A stretch of DNA of 17,028 nt from Bacteriovoracaceae bacterium UBA6261 (GTDB lineage Bacteria > Bdellovibrionota > Bacteriovoracia > Bacteriovoracales > Bacteriovoracaceae). Both the position numbers and the translations under genes were made by a program. Below, in pieces: positions 1 to 6,294 of the stretch (its first letter is position 1; every line of letters starts with the position of its first letter). Below the pieces are notes generated by a model. That model did not search any database. It saw only the letters and a list, made by a program, of their open reading frames with translations, and was not told the origin of the DNA. The stretch covers positions 1 to 17,028 of the forward strand of contig DJVH01000101.1 of the NCBI GenBank assembly GCA_002440825.1. The letters run 5' to 3'.

Positions 1-35
1 CTAGGCATCCCCCATGTGCCCTTATGTACTTTATT
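1..35 (-). rRNA. rrl: 23S rRNA, 5' end (partial)
   Basis: Read on the minus strand, the first bases contain AAGGGCACATGGGGGATGCC, which matches the conserved start of bacterial 23S rRNA (E. coli: ACTAAGCGTACACGGTGGATGCC). The gene begins near position 35 and runs off the left edge of the window. The exact mature 5' end cannot be fixed from sequence alone. It lies downstream of the tRNA-Ala and the promoter described below, in the usual spacer order but without a 16S gene upstream. Confidence 0.85.
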
Positions 36-173
36 TTCTCTTTATTTGTGCCGTCTGTACCACACCGCCCGAATTTCCCCAAAGGAAAAAACGAACCAGC
101 GGTAGCAGGGCTTGATAAATACTTAGCTTTTTGTTACTTACTATTTTCTTGCTCTTTTTACTTTTACTTCATC

Positions 174-185
174 ATGTCAAAGATC
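174..185 (-). promoter_or_regulatory. Possible boxA-like antitermination element in the spacer
   Basis: The minus strand reads GATCTTTGACAT, resembling the boxA-like (T)GTTCTTTGA element often found in bacterial rRNA spacers upstream of 23S. It lies about 140 bases before the 23S start. The match is partial and rests on motif resemblance only. Confidence 0.3.
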
Positions 186-235
186 GCTTCCAAGGGGAAA
201 CGCTTAACGCGAACACCCTTCGATAGCCGTCTGAT

Positions 236-253
236 ACGGAGTCGAACCGTTGA
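236..253 (-). repeat. tRNA T-arm-like repeat in the spacer
   Basis: The plus strand reads ACGGAGTCGAACCGTTGA, matching 402-419 (the T-arm of the tRNA-Ala) at 17 of 18 bases in the same orientation. On the minus strand it folds as ACGG-TTCGACT-CCGT, a standard T-arm. A second shared piece, CACGCCC, occurs at 301-307 and at 459-465 (the tRNA 5' acceptor strand). The intervening sequence has no recognisable D or anticodon arm, so this is at best a tRNA relic or partial duplication. Confidence 0.55.
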
Positions 254-392
254 ACACTGTCCCCGACGGACATCAAACCTCAATATGTTTCCTCAAATCT
301 CACGCCCGCGGCTCTCCTGCCGGCAAGGCTCACATCACTCTTCCTACCGGTCCCCGGTCTCCTCTTCGGCAGCCAGACGGCCTGTTTCAAAG

Positions 393-465
393 TGGAGAAT
401 AACGGATTCGAACCGTTGACCCTCTGCGTGCAAGGCAGATGCTCTCCCAGCTGAGCTACACGCCC
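393..465 (-). tRNA. tRNA-Ala (anticodon TGC) with an abnormal acceptor stem
   Basis: The minus strand gives a 73-base tRNA: D stem GCTC/GAGC, anticodon stem TCTGC/GCAGA with loop CTTGCAC (anticodon TGC), variable loop GGGTC, T stem AACGG/CCGTT with loop TTCGAAT, and discriminator A. CCA is not encoded. The alanine identity elements G3-U70 and A73 are present. The acceptor strands GGGCGTG and ATTCTCC pair poorly: positions 4-69 (C/C), 6-67 (U/U) and 7-66 (G/A) are mismatched and 3-70 and 5-68 are G-U. Either the gene is degenerate and serves mainly as an rRNA processing signal, or the two halves have different origins. It sits about 60 bases downstream of a strong promoter. Confidence 0.85.
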
Positions 466-533
466 AAAAATCTTTATATTGCTACAAGAATTCGTGCTTC
501 GTAATCAGTTCTCATTTCGTTAAGGTGAAGAGG

Positions 534-562
534 AATTTAATCAACGATGAATAATAAGTCAA
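534..562 (-). promoter_or_regulatory. Strong rRNA-type promoter for tRNA-Ala-23S
   Basis: The minus strand shows -35 TTGACT (557-562) and -10 TAAATT (534-539) separated by exactly 17 bases. Upstream, at roughly 570-605, is a nearly pure A/T tract that looks like an UP element. Transcription should start near 527 and reach the tRNA at 465 after a leader of about 60 bases. Confidence 0.75.
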
Positions 563-621
563 CACTATTTCGTAAAATATTTTAAAAATTTTTTTTTTCT
601 GCTGATACACTGTTTTGAGGC

Positions 622-627
622 TATAAT
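622..627 (+). promoter_or_regulatory. Putative -10 element for the cyclophilin lipoprotein gene
   Basis: A perfect TATAAT lies 35 bases upstream of the ATG at 663. No good -35 hexamer is present at 16-18 bases spacing (the sequence around 599-605 is CT-rich). The region 466-662 therefore holds divergent promoters for the rRNA unit and this gene. Confidence 0.4.
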
Positions 628-662
628 TTTATTAATAACAATTATTTATACCAAGTTTAACC

Positions 663-1235
663 ATGAAATTTTTTAGCATTTTCCCGCTCCTCTTTCTCCT
701 ATTACTAAGTGCTTGCGAGTTTAAGAATTCAAGCTCCACTCTATTAGAGAATATCAATGGAAAAATTGAAGTGGAGAAGCTTCAAACGGACATCGGTGGT
801 CTCTCTACAACTTCAGCTACTATTAAGACTGTTCACGGAGATATTGTTTTTCGCTTCTATACTAAGGCGGCACCCCATACTTCAGCGCGTATCATGGAAC
901 TGATTCAACAGAAATTTTATGACGGTCTGGTTTTCCATAGAGCGATTCCGAATTTTATCATTCAAACTGGGGATCCTACCGGAACAGGCAATGGTGGAAG
1001 TGGAGTTAAAATTAAGGCTGAGTTCAACGAGCTTCAGCATATTAAAGGCACCATCGGTATGGCCCGCGGAATGGACAAAAACTCTGCTGATTCACAATTC
1101 TATATTTGTCTCACGACTCTCTCACATCTCGATGGTAAAAACACTGTCTTTGGACAAGTTGTAGATGGGTTGGATGTATTACCAAAATTGTCTAAGGGAG
1201 ACAGAATTATCTCCATCACACTGAACATCAAATAG
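663..1235 (+). CDS. Cyclophilin-type peptidyl-prolyl cis-trans isomerase, lipoprotein
   Basis: The product should catalyse cis-trans isomerisation of Xaa-Pro bonds and assist folding of exported proteins in the periplasm. A lipoprotein signal peptide with lipobox LSAC puts the lipidated Cys at residue 18, followed by Glu, so the protein is membrane-anchored. The cyclophilin domain covers about residues 50-188. It has the conserved blocks FHRAIPNFIIQTGDPTGTG (catalytic Arg, Phe and Gln), GTIGMAR, SADSQFYI and LDGKNTVFGQV. At 190 residues it is a single-domain PpiA/PpiB-like enzyme without additions. No clear Shine-Dalgarno precedes the ATG, but the signal peptide fixes the start. It is followed by a terminator and probably forms its own transcript, divergent from the rRNA unit. 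The family call is secure; which ppi paralogue it is cannot be said. Confidence 0.93.
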   Translation: MKFFSIFPLLFLLLLSACEFKNSSSTLLENINGKIEVEKLQTDIGGLSTTSATIKTVHGDIVFRFYTKAAPHTSARIMELIQQKFYDGLVFHRAIPNFIIQTGDPTGTGNGGSGVKIKAEFNELQHIKGTIGMARGMDKNSADSQFYICLTTLSHLDGKNTVFGQVVDGLDVLPKLSKGDRIISITLNIK

Positions 1236-1269
1236 ATATAAAATTTTCAAAAGTCTTTTAATGAATAAG

Positions 1270-1307
1270 CCTCTCGCATAAGGTGAAACTTAACGAGAGG
1301 TTTTTTT
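1270..1307 (+). terminator. Intrinsic terminator whose 3' arm is the next gene's ribosome binding site
   Basis: CCTCTCG (1270-1276) pairs with CGAGAGG (1294-1300) across a 17-base loop, followed by seven T (1301-1307). The ATG of the phosphatase gene starts at 1308, immediately after the T tract. The arm's GAGAGG is therefore also the only Shine-Dalgarno-like sequence for that gene, seven bases from its start. When folded, the hairpin would both terminate transcription from the upstream gene and hide the ribosome binding site. Confidence 0.75.
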
Positions 1308-2000
1308 ATGTTCAGATTGATAATCGCGACTTTTTTCATTGCTAATTCTTATGCAGGAATGATTTCCAATATGCCTGCAACTTACAAAGAAACAGGCATC
1401 CCTAATTCTCATCTCGTCAGTAAAAATATTATACGCGGAATGGCCCCGCGAAACGAAGCTGATATCAACAGACTGCTTTCTCTTGGAGTGAATGAATTTC
1501 TTATTTTTAAAGTTGATACAAATGGTGAAGTTCAGAAAGAAATGGATCTGCTCTTACAAAAAGGCATACTGAAAAAAAATATTTCTCAATATGATTTTCC
1601 CTGGAAAGACATCAACGACTTCAGAGCCATATGTGAAATGACGATCGATGCTTTGAAAAAAATTGAAAATGCAGAAAAAAATAACCGCAAAATGTATTTT
1701 CATTGTACTGTCGGTGAAGACCGCACCGGTTATCTTGCTGGCCTTTATCGGATTTATTCTGAAAAAAAATCTGTAGACGAAATTTTTGTGAGCGAACTTT
1801 GCGAAAAAGGCTACGAAGCGGGAAATCCTAAAAAAGGGATGAATGTTGTGGCAAAAATACGTGATGGCCTTACGCCATCTTTTTTAACGATGGCAAAACT
1901 AATTCAGAAAAATGGATTGAATAAAAAAATTTGTGGGGATCATTTTGAAGCAGAAAACTACAAAGAATATAAGTGCAAAACATCGAGCTTGATTCGCTGA
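1308..2000 (+). CDS. Secreted dual-specificity/tyrosine-type protein phosphatase
   Basis: This 230-residue protein begins with a signal peptide (cleavage probably after ANSYA, residue 16), so it should act in the periplasm or outside the cell. The signature HCTVGEDRTG (His132, Cys133, Arg139) is the HC(X)5R phosphatase loop, with Cys as nucleophile and Arg binding phosphate. Asp96 or Asp101 in the YDFPWKD segment is a candidate general acid. The upstream segment around residues 44-70 (RGMAPRNEADINRLLSLGV) resembles the start of dual-specificity phosphatase folds. The substrate could be phosphotyrosine protein, a phosphoinositide or another phosphate ester; sequence does not decide. The start is supported by the signal peptide and by GAGAGG seven bases upstream, inside a terminator stem. 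The gene ends in a terminator hairpin and converges with ctaF. Confidence 0.8.
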   Translation: MFRLIIATFFIANSYAGMISNMPATYKETGIPNSHLVSKNIIRGMAPRNEADINRLLSLGVNEFLIFKVDTNGEVQKEMDLLLQKGILKKNISQYDFPWKDINDFRAICEMTIDALKKIENAEKNNRKMYFHCTVGEDRTGYLAGLYRIYSEKKSVDEIFVSELCEKGYEAGNPKKGMNVVAKIRDGLTPSFLTMAKLIQKNGLNKKICGDHFEAENYKEYKCKTSSLIR

Positions 2001-2030
2001 GAGAGTAAACTCTCCCAGCGATATTTTTTT
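1995..2030 (+). terminator. Intrinsic terminator after the phosphatase gene
   Basis: CGCTGAGAGAG (from 1995) pairs with CTCTCCCAGCG (to 2020) around a TAAA loop with one mismatch, followed by ATATTTTTTT. The stop codon lies inside the stem. In the opposite direction the hairpin has no T tract, so it is at most a weak end for the convergent oxidase operon. Confidence 0.8.
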
Positions 2031-2035
2031 GAAAA

Positions 2036-2323
2036 TTAGCGATACATTGATTCAAGGATAATAACGATAGCGAAAAGACCTGCCGAAATCGGAACAGCAG
2101 CGATAAACTTCAACCAGCCTTTTTCTTCTTTTAAGTGCATATAGAAATAAGCAACGACAAAAGCTTTACCAAGAGCAAGGCTTATGAGGCCGATGGCTTT
2201 GTATTTGTACTCTGTGTTGAGTCCAGGGATAGCAAGTTCAAGTGCTGTCAGTAATGCGAGAACGAAAAATACGATTACGTATTCTACTGTGTGACTTTTG
2301 TGTTCGTGTCCGTGTCCGCCCAT
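2036..2323 (-). CDS. ctaF: Cytochrome c oxidase subunit IV (CtaF/COX4-pro family)
   Basis: A 95-residue membrane protein with a His-rich N-terminus (MGGHGHEH) and three predicted transmembrane segments (about 15-33, 42-61 and 73-92). This matches the small prokaryotic subunit IV of aa3/caa3 oxidases. It is the last gene of the oxidase operon, three bases after the sco stop codon. A strong AAGGAG Shine-Dalgarno lies within the end of sco. The family has no catalytic residues and is thought to stabilise the complex. The call relies on hydropathy, size and operon position as well as resemblance. Confidence 0.85.
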   Translation of the reverse strand: MGGHGHEHKSHTVEYVIVFFVLALLTALELAIPGLNTEYKYKAIGLISLALGKAFVVAYFYMHLKEEKGWLKFIAAVPISAGLFAIVIILESMYR

Positions 2324-2326
2324 ATT

Positions 2327-3037
2327 TTAATTCTCCTTCTTTTTATCTTCTTTAGGGTAAGAAAAGCTATTGTTCACTAAAAGTCCCATGTCGATCATCA
2401 ATCGGTCCATTTCAACTTTATCAGTGCCGTAGTAGCCGCGAATTTGTCCTTTTTCATCAACCAACACTACTTTTTCAGTGTGGACGATATCGAAAAGAGT
2501 AATTTTTTGATTATCGACCTGTTTTGTCACAGCTTCTTTATTTCCCATCGGAACTTTGTAGCCGTCTATCACAATTTTTTTGAGATCAGCTTCAGTACCA
2601 GTGAGAAAATTCCAGACGTATGGGTTTGTATGTCTCTTGCGAGCATATTTAAACAACACTTCAGGAGTATCGTTTTTTGGATCTACTGTAAAAGTAACGA
2701 TCGCTGCTTTTGTGCCCAGACCGCGGATTCTTTTTTGAATCACATCCATCTTGTCCATCAAGGCCGGACAAGTTGTCGGACATGATGTGAACATAAAATT
2801 GGCGATATAATATTTGCCCTGCAGATCTTTTGTTCCAAATGGCTTGTTGAATTCATTTGTTAAAGAGAATTCTGGAACTTTGTAATAAACAGGCAAAGGC
2901 GGCGGAAGAACTCTATGGATAGAACGGTAAACAGGGTATGAAAACATAAGAACCCAAAAAGACAGCCAGAAGACTTTGCTTCTCATCATCTTTTGGAAAA
3001 AATTGTCGTCTCTGTAATAACCTGTTGCTATCGTCAT
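2327..3037 (-). CDS. sco: Sco1/SenC/PrrC-family copper chaperone for cytochrome oxidase
   Basis: This 236-residue protein is anchored by one transmembrane segment (about residues 21-38) with a periplasmic thioredoxin-like domain. The copper site is visible: SCPTTCP gives Cys86 and Cys90, and IVHTEKV gives His186. TFTVDP...DTP (about 115-124) matches the family block. Sco proteins deliver copper to, or reduce the cysteines of, the CuA site of subunit II, which is encoded earlier in the same operon. Spacing is tight: 10 bases after the cytochrome c gene and 3 bases before ctaF. Its own ribosome binding site is weak (A-rich), consistent with translation following its neighbour. Confidence 0.93.
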   Translation of the reverse strand: MTIATGYYRDDNFFQKMMRSKVFWLSFWVLMFSYPVYRSIHRVLPPPLPVYYKVPEFSLTNEFNKPFGTKDLQGKYYIANFMFTSCPTTCPALMDKMDVIQKRIRGLGTKAAIVTFTVDPKNDTPEVLFKYARKRHTNPYVWNFLTGTEADLKKIVIDGYKVPMGNKEAVTKQVDNQKITLFDIVHTEKVVLVDEKGQIRGYYGTDKVEMDRLMIDMGLLVNNSFSYPKEDKKKEN

Positions 3038-3047
3038 AGTTTTTTTC

Positions 3048-3938
3048 TTATTTAAGCGCTGTTTCTAAAAGCTTAGTTCTTGAAGCTGTATTTGTTTTCA
3101 TATCCATCAAGTATTTCACGTAGTGAGCAACGGCCCAGATTTCGTCATCTTGAAGAGTTCCTTTCCAAGATGGCATAGCTGTACCACCAACACCTGCGCT
3201 TAAACGAACGTAAAGTTCTTCAACTGTTTTAGCAGAACGTACAGCATCGTATGTGAATTCTGGTGGTAATGAAGAGTATCCGTAATCGTTCGGCTGAAGT
3301 TTAATGTGAAACATTTCAGGATCAAATTCAGTCACTGGTTTATTATTAATTTTTTGAGACATTTCATTAAATTCAGCGTGGCTGACGTAAGCTCTGTGAC
3401 ATGTCCAGCATTGAGCAACTACGTGGTAAACTTCTTTACCTCTTTGGATTGCTGATTCTTTATGAGCATCACCGTATGGATCTTTAGTAATGACAATTTT
3501 ATCACCAAGTTTTTTATCAGCGCCTTCCCACTTAGCTGGAGCGAACGTTTTGATATATTGAACAAGGTTGAACATTTGTTGATCAGATAGTTCTTTCCAT
3601 GGAAGCATCGCTGTTCCAGTTAGACCTTCTCTAAGAATTTTGTAGAAATCTTCATCATGCGGAAGCTCACCTGAAACAACATTACCAAATTTGTATTGGC
3701 CAAGTTTAAAGTTTCTTGGTGGAACTTGCAGACCTTTAGCAGATGTACCGTTGCCGTCACCGTTAACTCCGTGACATGGCATACAGTATTCAGCATAAGT
3801 TGATTTACCATCGTTAAGTGCTTTTGCAGTTGCATACACTCCGCCAGCGAAGATTTTATCTTCTTTAAAATGACTCTCACTACATGAAACCAAAGTAGTA
3901 AGGGCGGCGATGGCCAAAACGAGATTCAAACCTTTCAT
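3048..3938 (-). CDS. Diheme cytochrome c lipoprotein of the oxidase operon
   Basis: The product has two class I cytochrome c domains. Numbered from the ATG at 3938, the heme sites are CMPCH (Cys52-His56) and CWTCH (Cys177-His181), with likely axial methionines Met111 (TAMLPW) and Met255 (TAMPSW). The lipobox LVSC puts the lipidated Cys at residue 19, so it is tethered to the periplasmic face of a membrane. An in-frame ATG at 3959 would overlap ctaE. The ATG at 3938 is preferred because AGAGGA sits five bases upstream and it gives a proper lipoprotein signal. Subunit II here lacks the C-terminal cytochrome c domain of true caa3 oxidases, so this protein probably feeds electrons to CuA in its place; that role is inferred from context. 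Confidence 0.9.
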   Translation of the reverse strand: MKGLNLVLAIAALTTLVSCSESHFKEDKIFAGGVYATAKALNDGKSTYAEYCMPCHGVNGDGNGTSAKGLQVPPRNFKLGQYKFGNVVSGELPHDEDFYKILREGLTGTAMLPWKELSDQQMFNLVQYIKTFAPAKWEGADKKLGDKIVITKDPYGDAHKESAIQRGKEVYHVVAQCWTCHRAYVSHAEFNEMSQKINNKPVTEFDPEMFHIKLQPNDYGYSSLPPEFTYDAVRSAKTVEELYVRLSAGVGGTAMPSWKGTLQDDEIWAVAHYVKYLMDMKTNTASRTKLLETALK

Positions 3939-3943
3939 ATTTA

Positions 3944-3949
3944 TCCTCT
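3944..3949 (-). promoter_or_regulatory. Ribosome binding site deciding the cytochrome c start
   Basis: AGAGGA on the minus strand, five bases before the ATG at 3938, overlaps the stop codon of ctaE. It supports the shorter start over the upstream in-frame ATG at 3959. Confidence 0.7.
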
Positions 3950-4524
3950 TATATAACAAAAATAGTCACAAACATGATGAACCAAACAATACCTAAAAAA
4001 TGCCAGAATTTTCCTGTGTTCCCAGCCTGACGCTGAGTTGTAGGAGTGACACCTTTTTGTACATTTCTATAAAGCCATATCAACATGGCCAGAGCGGCTA
4101 CGATATGAGCAGCGTGAATCCATGTGAATGCATAAATAATCGAAGGGAAAATGCCTGATGAAACATAAATGCCCTGAGTTTTCAGAGAATGCCACAGCAA
4201 CGTTTGAATGATCATGAAAATAAAGCCGAGAACAATCGTGGCGATGAGGCCTCGGTTGTCGGCCATATTCTTTTCAAATTTCATATAGCAAACTGAGCTG
4301 AGAAAAATGCAAAGTGTAGAGAGACTTGGCAAAAGCAGAGAAGGTTTTGTCATTCCCGCCGGAGGCCAGACTGGCGCTGTTAAACGGAACATGGCAAAGC
4401 CCATCATCAGAGTGGCAAAAAGCATGGCAAATGAAACAAGTGCCACGATCATTCCGACAGACGAGATGATTTCTTGACCTTGATCGTTTTTGCTTAAAGT
4501 TTTCTTCACTACTGTTGTTGTCAT
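3949..4524 (-). CDS. ctaE: Cytochrome c oxidase subunit III (short, 5-helix type)
   Basis: A 191-residue membrane protein with about five transmembrane helices, matching the short heme-copper oxidase subunit III family. Family-like features are the helix with WIHAAHI near residue 135 (cf. GFHGLHV) and the C-terminal FWHFLGIVWFIMF (cf. WHFVDVVW). Its ATG overlaps the ctaD stop by one base (TAATG), indicating translational coupling. It is clearly more divergent than the second subunit III at 12250-12870. Subunit III stabilises subunit I and keeps proton uptake through the D channel stable. Assignment is good; why two copies exist is unknown. Confidence 0.85.
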   Translation of the reverse strand: MTTTVVKKTLSKNDQGQEIISSVGMIVALVSFAMLFATLMMGFAMFRLTAPVWPPAGMTKPSLLLPSLSTLCIFLSSVCYMKFEKNMADNRGLIATIVLGFIFMIIQTLLWHSLKTQGIYVSSGIFPSIIYAFTWIHAAHIVAALAMLIWLYRNVQKGVTPTTQRQAGNTGKFWHFLGIVWFIMFVTIFVI

Positions 4525-6260
4525 TATGAATTACACTCTACTAATTCTTCTGTTTGATATTGGAAGTCTCTATCGCCTTTCAAATTAGGGTTCCCAAGTT
4601 CATGCGGTCCACATTTTACAACTGGGATTTCTGCAAAATTGTAGTGTGGTGCTGGAGAAGGAATCGTCCATTCAAGTGTACCGACACCCCATGGGTTTTG
4701 TTCTGCTTTCGGTCCTTTCACCATTGAATAGATGAAGTTGTAGACAAAGAAAAGTTGAGCAGCACCCATCGTGATAGCTGAAACTGTGATGAAAGTGTTG
4801 ATCGGAATAAGCTTTTGAAGGAATTCATAAACGAATGGGTTGTAAATACGACGGTGCATACCGGCCCAACCAACGACCATCATACCCATGAAAACACCAT
4901 TCAGACCGAGCATTGTAATCCAGAAGTGGATTTTACCAATTGTCTCATTCATCATGCGCCCGAACATTTTCGGGAACCAGAAATAAGTCGCAGCAAATCC
5001 TCCGAGAAGAACTGAAGCGGCCATTGTGTAGTGGAAGTGACCTACGACAAAGTATGTATCGTGAAGATAAAGGTCAGTTGAAACAGTTGCCAGATAAAGA
5101 CCAGTTAAACCGCCTAGACCGAAAACGAATACTACACCAAGAGAGAAAAGCATTGGTGTCTGGAATCTGATTGAACCTTTCCAGATAGTTCCAAGCCAGT
5201 TAGCGAAGAAAACCGATGAAGGAATAGAAATAGTCATCGTTAACATCATGAACGACTGAGTAAGTAACGGACTCATTTGAGTCGTGTACATATGGTGTCC
5301 ATAAACTAGTGTCGACAAAATTGTAATTGATGTCATCGCTAAAGCAGTTGCTTTTGCGCCGAATGCTGGCTTTCTTGCAAAGAATGAAAGAAGGTCAGAA
5401 ACGATCCCCCAAGCTGGAAGAATAAGGATGTAAACTTCCGGGTGACCGAAAATCCAGAAAACGTGTTGGAAAAGAACCGGGTCACCTGATCCTGATGTCG
5501 CAGCAGCTCCAGCCAGGAAGAAAGTTGTCCCGAAAACACGGTCAAAAGTAAGAAGAAGAAGACCAGCTCCAAGAACTGGAAGGAAGATAGCGTTCAAGAT
5601 TGCTGTCAACCAAAGACCCCAGATTGTAAGTGGCATATCGAAATAGCCCATACCTGGAGCACGAAGAGTAATGATTGTGGCGATGTAGTTTACCGCACCC
5701 ATTGTTGAAGAAACACCAAGCACAAAAAGAGCAAGACACCAAAGTGTTTGTCCTATCCCAGGTGAACCAATCAAAGTTGATAATGTAGGATAAGAAACCC
5801 ATCCGCCGGCCGCTCCTCCAAGTGGAGTAAAGAGTGAAGCAAGAAGAAGGATTGCTGAAACAAATGCAAGCCAGAATGAAAGCATGTTCAATGTCGGAAA
5901 CACCATATCGCGGGCACCGATCATGAGCGGAATACAGAAGTTACCGAACGCGCCGATTAAGATCGGAGTGATCGCGTAGAAAATCATGATTGTTCCGTGA
6001 AGAGTAAAAAGCATTGCGTACGTATCTGGTGGAACTACGCCGTTTGTATGAGGAAAAAGGAACTGACCGATAACCGGGAATGGTTCACCAGGAAATGCCA
6101 GGGTCCATCTAATAAGAAGGGCCATCATCCCGCCGATACCTAGGAATGCGATTCCGTACCAAAGGAATTGTTTACCGATTACTTTGTGATCGAATGAGAA
6201 AACATATTTCGACAAAAATGTTTTTGGCTCATCGTGAATATGTTGTTCAAAAAATGCCAT
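4524..6260 (-). CDS. ctaD: Cytochrome c oxidase subunit I (A1-type heme-copper oxidase)
   Basis: This 578-residue, 12-helix catalytic subunit reduces O2 to water and pumps protons. Visible ligands are His88 (heme a, TLHGT), His273/Glu275/Tyr277 in GHPEVY (CuB, D-channel Glu and cross-linked Tyr), His322-His323 (CuB, GHHMYT), His408 (heme a3) and His410 (heme a). D-channel residues Asn107, Asp118 and Asn125 are present, so it is A1-like. The oddity is helix VIII. In an ungapped alignment from HHMYT, the K-channel lysine position (Lys354 of Paracoccus, in PTGIK) is Phe351 (PSSVF), with Ser348 for the Thr. AGAGAGG precedes the ATG as ribosome binding site. It follows ctaC by 34 bases. Confidence 0.98.
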   Translation of the reverse strand: MAFFEQHIHDEPKTFLSKYVFSFDHKVIGKQFLWYGIAFLGIGGMMALLIRWTLAFPGEPFPVIGQFLFPHTNGVVPPDTYAMLFTLHGTIMIFYAITPILIGAFGNFCIPLMIGARDMVFPTLNMLSFWLAFVSAILLLASLFTPLGGAAGGWVSYPTLSTLIGSPGIGQTLWCLALFVLGVSSTMGAVNYIATIITLRAPGMGYFDMPLTIWGLWLTAILNAIFLPVLGAGLLLLTFDRVFGTTFFLAGAAATSGSGDPVLFQHVFWIFGHPEVYILILPAWGIVSDLLSFFARKPAFGAKATALAMTSITILSTLVYGHHMYTTQMSPLLTQSFMMLTMTISIPSSVFFANWLGTIWKGSIRFQTPMLFSLGVVFVFGLGGLTGLYLATVSTDLYLHDTYFVVGHFHYTMAASVLLGGFAATYFWFPKMFGRMMNETIGKIHFWITMLGLNGVFMGMMVVGWAGMHRRIYNPFVYEFLQKLIPINTFITVSAITMGAAQLFFVYNFIYSMVKGPKAEQNPWGVGTLEWTIPSPAPHYNFAEIPVVKCGPHELGNPNLKGDRDFQYQTEELVECNS

Positions 6261-6294
6261 GAGTATCCTCTCTTATATCTTGTAAAAGAAATTC

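Larger units (their letters stand above)
36..392 (-). other. tRNA-Ala to 23S rRNA internal transcribed spacer
   Basis: About 357 bases between the tRNA and the 23S 5' end contain no credible gene on either strand; the long plus-strand reading frame here is antisense to the rRNA transcript. The spacer is more GC-rich than the protein genes and rich in inverted repeats, as expected of pre-rRNA. Examples on the minus strand are ACCGG-GGA-CCGGT around 346-358 and CCGTC/GACGG arms flanking a T-arm-like hairpin around 225-275. Probable roles are RNase III processing and antitermination. No tRNA-Ile is visible. Confidence 0.7.

Noticed and set aside
52..72. CTGTACCACACCGCCCGAA on the plus strand resembles the universal 16S rRNA segment TGTACACACCGCCCGT
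   Set aside because: It has an extra base and the flanking sequence does not match 16S on either side; on the minus strand it lies inside the 23S leader. Treated as chance.
301..307. GGGCGTG on the minus strand as the start of a complete second tRNA
   Set aside because: The following bases form no D or anticodon arm and the 3' side has no complementary CACGCCC, so only a relic can be proposed.
24..419. 131-codon open frame on the plus strand
   Set aside because: It runs antisense through the 23S start, the spacer and the tRNA T-arm, has no ribosome binding site, and the protein has no recognisable features.
919..1164. Second plus-strand open frame inside the cyclophilin gene
   Set aside because: It is a shadow in another frame of a gene with clear family motifs.
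1995..2030. Bidirectional terminator serving the oxidase operon
   Set aside because: On the minus strand the hairpin is followed by AATCAAGC rather than a T tract, so only the plus-strand role is supported.
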